From Gordionus sp. m RMFG-2023 (taxonomy: Eukaryota; Nematomorpha; Gordioida; Chordodea; Parachordodidae): a DNA stretch of 64,000 nt. Below are positions 55,500 to 64,000 of the stretch, one piece after another. A program made the position numbers and the translations under genes. The notes under the pieces are model-generated. The model was not told where the DNA came from. It saw only the letters and a list, made by a program, of their open reading frames with translations, and searched no databases. The DNA is taken from NCBI RefSeq assembly GCF_954871325.1, contig NC_088775.1, forward strand, positions 29,551,561 through 29,615,560, read 5' to 3'. Positions within the stretch are counted from its first letter, which is position 1. Each line of letters starts with the position of its first letter.

Positions 55500-57440
55500 T
55501 ATAGATTGAGACGAATTAGAAGACTAAGCCATTGCCCAACTATACTTTTACCATGCCATGCATGATATATTTTAAGTCTTTAAAGGGTTGTGAAAAGGAG
55601 GGGATGGGTGTATGATGCAAAATTTTTATTAAAATTTAAGGAGATATTTCAATTTTATATGAATTTTTGATTCAATAGCTGTTTATAATAACGGGATTAC
55701 ATCTCCCCTCCCCCTCCCCTCTCTAAAATTTATTTTTAAAAATGTCATATTTTTATTTCCCTTCATTCTTCGTTATATCCCTAGAGTTTATATAAATTTT
55801 CATTGATCCTTTTTTATCCAGCTGTTAAATCATAAAAGGAGATTAAATATTCAAAAACTAACCATTTTTTTAAAGGAAACCCACGTGGCTGGATTGAATA
55901 AATTGGCTCAAAGATAAAAAGTACTAAAAACAGCGCAAGTAATGAAAGGTAAAAATATAATTGGCCAGAAGAAAAATTGCAAAACCTGATCGTAGACAAT
56001 ATTAAACATTGATCCAGGAGGATCTTCACTAATCTCAACCCCAACTAAGTTGGCTATAAGATTACAGGAAACAGAAAATAATAAGCGAGTTTTGAGCCAG
56101 AGAAACCATAAAGGGCTAGAAAGGATAAGATAAAAAAATAGAATTGGAAACAGAACTTAAATTTTAAAAATTATATTCTAAATTCATTTGCAAATAATTA
56201 ATCAAATTTAAAAATCATTCATTCATAATTGAAATATTTAATAATCTCTCGTCATTTATTATATATGTTTGGGCCTGAATTCTTAAATAAAAATCTGAGA
56301 GACAAACAAATATTTTAGTTCCAAAGATATCGATGTTTGGATAAATAGAAACGTTGTCATCCTCATGGATATCGTTTAAAATTGTTTCTCAAAACAAAAT
56401 ACCTGTCAATAGGGTATATAGTTAAAAATAATATAATCAACTTGTATGCCTAACATTATATTACATCACCAAAAGGTCTTAAATTTTTTTAAACTTTTTA
56501 AATAAAGTCCTGCAAAAAGTTGTCATAAAAGCTCTGAAATAAAATTAAATGGAGGAAGCACCTAAAAATTCTCCCCTAGGAAAAGTGTAGCTTGCCCTAC
56601 TTACTACCTACCAACTAGTACCCGTGTATAATCTTTTTTAAAATTCTTCGCAGGTCAGTTCGGATCAGAGCTCTGATACCAACCCCAACCACTAGTTTAC
56701 AACATTAGAAATGAGTATGGAAATATGAAAACATTTATTTTCGAGATAGTAAATAAAATTTAGATAAATAACAATGAATAACTTATATAAAATTATTCAT
56801 TCATTCTTTTTTTTAAAATATACAATTTAAATTAATTATTATATATAATTGCTTATAAAATGGATCTAATTTATATGCGACAGTTAAAAGTTCCAATTTA
56901 TATATAATAACAGGAGTTAATTCATTTTCAAAAAGTGAAAAAAATTCCCCTGGAAGATAATTCCCAGGAAAAAAATATCAGGAAAATAATTCTCAGAAAA
57001 TATTCCCCAAAAAAAATTTCCACGGAAATAAATACTTTATTTTTTAGATTTAAAAAAAAAATAAAGTGGAAATGATTTCCTGGAAAAAAAATCAAAAAAT
57101 AATTCTTAATAATTTTTTTTCAAATATCAAAAATAACCCCGCCGCCAAGAAAATTAAAATATTTTTTAAAAATTATTATCCCAGTTAAAGTGTACTATTT
57201 AAGTTTCAATTTCTTTTTTCGAATTTAGCAAATTGGTAAAAATAAATATGTTATATTATGATTTCAGTGAAGATGAAATAATAAAAAAAATGACAATTGT
57301 CATAGTGATTTTTAAACTTTATTTTGAAGAAAATAATTAAATATATGAAATAGTTCTGGTATATGATTTCAATCAAACCAAGGAAGAGGGGAATACTTGT
57401 AAAGTTTTTGACAGAAGTTCTCCTTATTTTTTAAAATATT
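55500..57440. other. AT-rich stretch, no gene seen
   Basis: No supported feature. Around 56940-57120 there are repeated short words (GGAAAATAATTC, GGAAATAAAT) in both directions that may be a degenerate palindromic repeat. The minus frame at 56044-55814 is hydrophobic but unsupported. Confidence 0.4.
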
Positions 57441-57463
57441 GTAAACGTGTAATGTTGGTAGGG

Positions 57464-57717
57464 TTGTTAAAAAGACCATTCGAGTCGGTTTACATAAATG
57501 ACCCGATTTAAAATTATGTAAGCCTCGAGATTTGGCAAATAGAGGTCCAAATCTATAAGGCAAATCTCCAGGCGTAAGGGACCCGGAGTGAACCGGAATA
57601 AACCGATAAACCTAATGAGTTAACCCGGTTAATTTAAATAGTGGCTTACTTAATATAATTTTGGCTAAAATCTTAATTGGGTCATTTTTAAAAATCGATC
57701 CGGGGTTTTTTAACTAT
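57464..57717. mobile_element. MITE of the CTCGAGATTTGG family
   Basis: It starts GTTGTTAAAAAGACC and ends GGGGTTTTTTAAC, with GTAAGCCTCGAGATTTGGCA and its inverted counterparts inside (AAGGCAAATCTCCAGG, TAATTTTGGCTAAAATC). A GGGACCCGGAGTGAACCGG word in the centre matches the end of the hAT MITE at 3522-4078 and may be a scrap inserted there. Confidence 0.65.
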
Positions 57718-58363
57718 TGTTGGTGGAAAAATATTTTATTACCTATTTATAAAAATTTGTATTTGTTTTTAATTTAAAAAAAAAATTGAACAAAAATCGT
57801 TTTTTTAAAGAGGATTAGATTTTTGATCAAATTTTACCTAAAAATTCAAATAACAGCGAAACTTTTATCGTGAATTTATAATAGCGCAGGCGAATTGCGA
57901 AGACAATGGAGGTGAATCAGCTAATTTATTAACGCAATGTCAATATGGGAAAAAGAGTACGATAGCAATAACGCGATAATTGTTAATAGTGACTCTTTTC
58001 TTAAAATCAATAGTAATAAGAAAAAAATATTTCTCACTTCATATATTTTTCTGACCGTTTTATAGTTCAAACTGAATCCGCTATTTGAGCAATTCAGTCT
58101 TATATCTGATCATTAAGAAATAATTCCGGACAATCTATATTTTTTTCTAAACTTTGAGTATTTATTCTCAATGTTTTAAGATTTTTTTAGCATCTCAGTT
58201 TTAATTCTGAGCGATTAAATAAGTGAACTTTACAATATGAGATTTGATAAATCTGGTGACAACTTTGATACTTATATAATGTAGTAGCGATAGCATAAAA
58301 AGTAATTGAATAGATTTTTAACATTTTGGAAAGAAAATGTGACACCAAATTAAGATGAGGCAT

Positions 58364-58592
58364 GTTGTTAAAGGGCTCTATCTGAGATGCCTCAATCTGA
58401 GAAGATTTTAAAAAGCGGCCAACTCAATATTTTAGCCAGAAAAATATTTTCTAAACCTCGAGATTTCGCGAATAGATATTCAAACCCTTGTGCCAACTAT
58501 GAGCAAAATCTTTAGGCTTGAGTAATATTTTTCTGGATAAAACATTAAGTTGGCCGTTTTTAAGATCGGCTAAAATCGAGCAGTTACAACAC
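58364..58592. mobile_element. Palindromic MITE, 57-base arms
   Basis: AAAAAGCGGCCAACTCAATA followed by TTTTAGCCAGAAAAATATTT and AACCTCGAGATTT recurs inverted as AAATCTTTAGGCTTGAGTAA, ATATTTTTCTGGATAAAACA and TTAAGTTGGCCGTTTTT. The ends are TGTTGTTAAAGGGCTC and GAGCAGTTACAACA. It is related to the elements at 57.46 and 59.91 kb. Confidence 0.8.
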
Positions 58593-59904
58593 TATACTGA
58601 GGAGTTATGATGAAATGAAACAATTACAATAGATTATTATTACAATGCTCAGATCAAAGATTATAAAGATAACTATTTTTTTTAAATGGAAATTGTTAAG
58701 AATATTAGGAGTAAATTCATGTAAACGCTCATTTTTTTCCAGCTAATTGAAAAAAGGTTCATATGGCAAACCATCTTTGAGGGCAATTGTGAAAATTCTC
58801 AATTAAAATTTCCCAATTTGATATTGCATTTTCTAATATATTTTTTCTAAAGACTTATTGAAAATTATTAATATTTTATAATTTTTTAGGTTCTAAAAAT
58901 TTGTAAAATTGTAAAAAAAAAAATTTTAAATGAAAAGAAAGCTGATTAATTTTTTTTTAATTACTTGAAACCTCAAAACTTCGAGGGGTGAATTTAAAAA
59001 ACATAGTTTATTTAAACAGTGACCTGCTGATTAGGGCTAATAAATGATGTTTTAAAAATCGAATAATCCTTTATATTTTTTAAAAAATGAAAACCCAGGG
59101 CCTGGCCAGGCCATCACAATTTAATGTTAACTTATGATATGATTAAATACAGAAACAAGGCATCTATAAGGTAATTTAGATTAAGGGTATGAAAAAGTAT
59201 TAGCTTATTTTATAATAATTGTTTTGCTTAATTTTTACCAAAACTGGGTTCGGGATAAAGCCATAAACACACATTATATGGTTTGATAATATTTTAAAAA
59301 TTAAGTTAAGTTTAACATTGACTACATTTTATCGTTTGTAATTTTAGTTAACAATTTTAGGAATTTTTTTTCCGGGAAATTAATTTCTGTGGGAATTATT
59401 TTCCTAGATTCCTATAATTCAGACGCTAACTAACAATTTTTTTTACTTATTGTTTAATTTTTAGGATTGGGAGATGTATAAAGGTTTTTAAATATATTTA
59501 CTTTTCGTGAATATTATAAAGAATATATATATATAGATATATTTGAATTTTCAATTGCTAATCTTGAACCCACTCGGAAGCAGCTTAGCCATTATGTTAA
59601 ATTAAGCCAATATTTTACATAAATCTAGAGGAAACTAAAAAAATTGGTTCAAACCTAGAGGTTTAATAGAGTTAACCAACTTATTTTCCATCACTACACA
59701 TGAGTCATAGAGCCACCCCAAACGTGGTAGACCCAAACTAGTTTTTTCAAGCTAAATCGGTGAGCTATAGCCCTGCAAGTTTAAATTTTTGAAGGCCATA
59801 GCTCGACCTAATAATATTTTAATTTCAAAAAAATTTAGGCCCTAGTGGAATGTTCAAAAAAAAATGTCTTGTATGCTATTTAAAAAAAATGGACTTAAGT
59901 TATA

Positions 59905-60090
59905 ACGTTATTAAAAAGCCTGATTTAGGTCAGATTTTAATCAAAATAATATAATGTAAGCCTGGAGATTTTGCACGAGAAAAGTTTGGACCTCGATTTG
60001 CCAAATCTCGAGGTTTACATGATATTATTTTGGCTAAAAATCTTAATTGGGCCATTTTAAAAAAATGACCCAAATCTGGCTTTTTGGCAA
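59905..60090. mobile_element. Palindromic MITE of the CTCGAGATTTGG family
   Basis: Left: GTTATTAAAAAGCCTGATTT, then AATATAATGTAAGCCTGGAG. Right, inverted: CTCGAGGTTTACATGATATT, then ATGACCCAAATCTGGCTTTT and TGGCAAC. The arms are about 85 bases each with a short centre. The first codons of the frame at 60047-60307 are part of this element. Confidence 0.8.
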
Positions 60091-60197
60091 CTTTTATCGG
60101 CATTTACATGATACAGAAACAATTGGAGGCGACATACTTGAGATTTACCGCCCGTTTGTCAAAGACTTGAACTTGCCTGAATCCTATAAAAAATCGA

Positions 60198-60446
60198 AAG
60201 AGACCTGCAATGGTCTTCCCGCACGGTCCATATTTATTTTTTTAAAGAATTTTATTCTCAAATCCGGCCTGGATTTTTCAATTCTAAATTTTCTTCATTT
60301 TAAATAATTTGGGCTGCAATTTGTGAATATTTTCAATGGGAAATTAGCAATATGATAAATGAATGAATGCTAAAATATATGTATCGTAATACCCAGAAAG
60401 CCATTTTGGTTAATATCTCTTTCCGGCAGGGTCTGCAGGTCCCAGA
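60198..60446. mobile_element. MITE with GAGACCTGC ends
   Basis: The left end AGAGACCTGCAATGGTC and the right end GGGTCTGCAGGTCCC are inverted relatives of the TAGAGGTCTGC ends at 935-1303 and 39927-40260. The core is AT-rich and non-coding. No matching target duplication was found. Confidence 0.55.
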
Positions 60447-60449
60447 CAA

Positions 60450-63400
60450 AGATTTGGCAAAACCGCGATAATCAAATTTTTAAAATATATAATATTTATT
60501 TATTTTTTTGCTATACCCAATATACCAAAAATTTTTTTTATTATCTTTTTCATTAAAAAAAACACACACATATAACATAGTTCAACGGACCCTCAAAAAT
60601 GTTTATCTTCTAAAAATTTGGTATCTCTTTTTAAATATTTTTGTTTAAATTTATTATTATTATTATTAATATATTTATATTTTATAATAAGTAAAAATAT
60701 ATTTCCTTCTTCTATCTATACCTAGCAAACCCCCTTCTCCCTTAATCTTTATCATTTTCTTATATATTTTTAACCACATCTATTTTCGATAATGAATGTA
60801 TTCTTTGAGTATGAAGTTAAATTGATATCGTTATATTTTTTAGATATTATTTATATAAGACGGTTAGACCTCAAAATCTAATAATGTAAATCAATTATCT
60901 TTATTATTTTAAGATAGCGCTGCGGATATTTATCCTGTACTATAATAAAGATAGACTAAATAACCCTAGTCTAAATAAAGACTTTTACCTATTTCATGCT
61001 CGTGAATATACGAGACATTTAAATGCGCCCTCAATACCGCTATTCGACCCCCCCCCCACCACCAACCCCGGGCCTATTGTCTTGAAATTATTTTCTCATG
61101 AAGAGTATGGATATTTGTAAAATGACTACAACTAGTTCCTAGAAGATATTTTAACTGTAACTTTCAAAAATAAATATTACATTACTTACTTACTTACTAT
61201 ACTACCTGCATTTTTTAAAGATACCTTGTAACTTGTAAATTACAGAAGCCACTGGGAAATCTTGCTCGAACAAAATCAGATAAGGACACGACTAGAGCTC
61301 AAATCTATAAAAAAATTAATCACAAGATTGATCCAAATTTCTATCGTGTAATTTTAAAAATGTAGTGTTCAAATTAGGCAAGTTGTGCATATACGTATTA
61401 ATTTTAAAAATAAATTTTTGCTAAAATCAACAAAACCACAAATTACTCCATTAAGCCCTCCATCTCCCCCATAGCCAAATTTCTTTTGTATAAATTATAT
61501 TATATATTTATTTGAGATTACTACCACAAAAACACTATTTATTACTATAAAATAAAATAAATTGAATAGTATAAAATAAAAAACACATTAAACATTTTAT
61601 TTTATATTTTTTTAAATTAAAATATTATTTCCTTGTATTTATGTTTTTTTTCTAGTAAAACCAAAAAATAATTTTATAATTTTACATCCTCATATTAATA
61701 GGGGAGAAGGGAGGGGGGGGGGGGTACTTTATTTTAAATAAAATTTGATCAATTTAGGCAATCGTTCGGATTTAGTAAAATGTTCAAATTAGGCAGGTTT
61801 TACATAATTCCTTATAAACGTTCGGGTCGTAAACAAGGAACAAATCAAGTGATGGGTTAAATTTTTTAAATCTAAATAAATTTGAAATGATAAAAAAATA
61901 AAAGTAAAACAAAAATTTATAGTATCGAATTAGAAATAAAACTTGTTTAAGTTAATCGGTGCTGTCAAAACTAACATTTATCATAATTTTCAGCACTTTC
62001 TTGAAAAAAAGGTTAATATTTTATGCAGGATTTCTTTGAACCCGACAACATATATGGCAGTGATCTATATGGGACCATGTTCGGAAATTTTTTAAAAACT
62101 GGGATTGGGCTAGCCAAGCCGAGCTCTAATCCCGGGTTCCATATAGGTTGGGCTATTTCTTTTATGCAAATGTGTAATTAAATTTTATTAATACATTACA
62201 GGAAATAAATAATTTCGCAATTTCATTGTTATATTTATTTATACTAAACCTAATACCATATGGCCTGCATATTATATCCTAATTCTTTGAAAATATTAAT
62301 CTAGCCTCGTAAAGGCCCTTGACATAGGTGGTGGGGGGAGGAGTCCTATCTATGTACATCGTCAGCATTGTAATAATCAAAGGGGTCTTATTGTAATAGG
62401 CTTAGGTAGAGGATATAAGGCTCTGACCCCCAAGCTTTCGCCCACTATACCTTGTTCTAACCCATTTATTCAATTAATTACATTAAATGTGATTTCTTAT
62501 AAAATAAATCAGTTCTAAAAGATGACCAAATTAGAGGACTGTATGGGTGAGTGTGTACTGGCTCGTTAAAGGTATTTTTTAAACAATGGTCGAAAGACCG
62601 AGTTAAACCAATCTCCCCCCCCCATTGCAAACCTCTAAACCAAAGCAAATCAAAACGAAATTTGAATACCTTAATCCGCCAATGATTAAAAAATAGAAGC
62701 TTTAGTTTCACTCACTTGAGCGTTTGATTACGCAAAACGCAAAAAATACATCTCAAATGGTATCGCGCAAATTGATAACCAATTTATAAACATTTTTTTG
62801 GCTCAATTAGGTAGCACTATTATTATCTAAAAAATAAACTTAAATTGGAGAAAAAAGTAAACCTGATTAATTTTGGCAGACAAGTATATAATTTAAATAA
62901 TGTTTTATATTTTTAGTGGGCTGTCTGTGTCTGTAATCTCCATAGTATTACAAAAAAATTATTGTATATAAATAACAATAAATCTCTTATAATAATAATA
63001 AAAAACAATATTTATTTTTAAAAACCACAAAATTGATATGTACTGCATTTTATTTCAAATTTTTATTATAATTTATATTTATTATAAAAATGGTATTGAC
63101 TGGGAGAAATAGGGAGAGACAGGTCACGAAAATTTCTATTTTTTTTATAGGGGAGGGGAAAAATTTAAGAATTGGGAATTTATTAATTTTTTCAAAAAAA
63201 GATAAAATTATATTAAATATAAATTAACCGTTTAATTTGGGCACCTGGGGTTCCTGGAGAAAAAATAAAATTGTTAAGAGTGGTTTGGTTTTTGCTTACA
63301 TCAAAAAGGGACGTTGCGCAAAAAATCTTTTAGGATTGTGGTATTCCTACGCCTACTTAGACTTAAATAAAACCATAGTTTTCTTTTATCTCTTTTTCTC

Positions 63401-64000
63401 TGGGGAAAAATGGACTAATAAACCTTTTTTTTAGAACTGAACATGTCTAACTTGTGTATCATCTGTTCACTTTGAAAAATTTGTCAATTCGGGATCATTT
63501 CTCGTGGTGAAAAAAAAACTTAATCAGAAATCTAGCTACCTTTACCCCCATGAGCGCTCATATTTAAACAAGTTTTAGTAGACGATATTAAATTTATCGA
63601 TTTTTAGTTTTTAAATCCACGGAATTAATTTTTCTATTTTTTCGGAAAATGACATTTAAAAAAATATATATTGGGGAAATAATTGGGAAACTAGTTAGGT
63701 GAATCAGAATATTATTGGTTATTTATGAGTAGTGTGGGAGGGGGGGGGGGGGCTTTTAAGAGATTTTAATTTCCGGTGATCATTTTAATATCGAATTGAA
63801 ATGGAATTTTTTAGATATTATCATTTACAACTGGGTAGTACCAGTTAAAAATTCCAAAATCTGACTAATCAATTTTTATGGTTCATTTTAGAAGGGTAAA
63901 GTCGGGAAAAGGTTTAATACATTCTGAAGGTCCAAAAGCCCTAAACGTGCCCATAAAATGGTATGATTTTAAAAAATTCGGGCTGGTTTAGCGTGGCGCA
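60450..64000. other. AT-rich stretch, no gene seen
   Basis: No host exon or transposase could be supported. Scraps include a GGCCCGG-type piece (62085-62150), a CCATTGCAAACCTCTAAAC end (62624-62642) and another such piece starting at about 63975. Several long C or G runs (61049, 61714, 62617, 63740) are present. Confidence 0.45.

Noticed and set aside
55814-56044. Membrane-like 76-residue minus frame
   Set aside because: No family similarity, no splice or start context, composition explained by AT-rich DNA.
61049-61060. Long C and G homopolymer runs here and at 43.64, 61.71, 62.62 and 63.74 kb as regulatory motifs
   Set aside because: They look like slippage tracts, and no G-quadruplex pattern of spaced G triplets is evident.

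Overview
This window is AT-rich animal DNA, with long non-coding stretches, large introns and many generations of transposable elements. Nothing looks bacterial or plasmid-borne. The one host gene I can support lies on the minus strand. Five exons (51146-50868, 41205-41008, 30233-29796, 29477-29285, 29063-28961) join in matching phase and encode the C-terminal 402 residues of an ETS transcription factor of the E74/ELF group. The complete ETS domain is split over the last two coding exons. The close match to insect E74, including its SPADSGVSDV motif, suggests an arthropod, but I cannot name the species. The first exons lie upstream of 51147, probably outside the window.

Layout. 1-13 kb: small hAT-type MITEs with exact 8-bp target duplications, a tRNA-derived SINE, a decayed piggyBac transposase, a 5'-truncated LINE, a Harbinger scrap, two Ty3/Gypsy scraps and hAT remains. 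13.5-20.7 kb: a tandem repeat, then a nested stack: a fossil Gypsy integrase region holds a hAT element, which holds an almost intact RTE-type LINE. 22.0-25.5 kb: a complete-length hAT element with an exact 8-bp target duplication, carrying two transposase remains in opposite directions and a 25-bp minisatellite. 25.8-28.0 kb: a fold-back structure built on a LINE fragment.

29.0-51.1 kb: the E74-like gene. Its two large introns hold a Tc1/mariner-like MITE, a 410-bp satellite split by a Gypsy element with near-identical LTRs (34289-38486), a long-inverted-repeat element (43.2-44.0 kb) and several hAT copies. 51.2-64 kb: a hAT element with an exact target duplication, nested palindromic MITEs and long AT-rich stretches without recognisable genes.

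No new multi-gene system is visible. The most interesting points are the gene's in-frame skippable cassette exon, the three-level nested insertion, the fold-back LINE, an R2-like endonuclease module in a LINE remnant, and a tRNA-like promoter motif just upstream of the RTE LINE. All coordinates come from reading by eye; boundaries given as approximate may be off by tens of bases.
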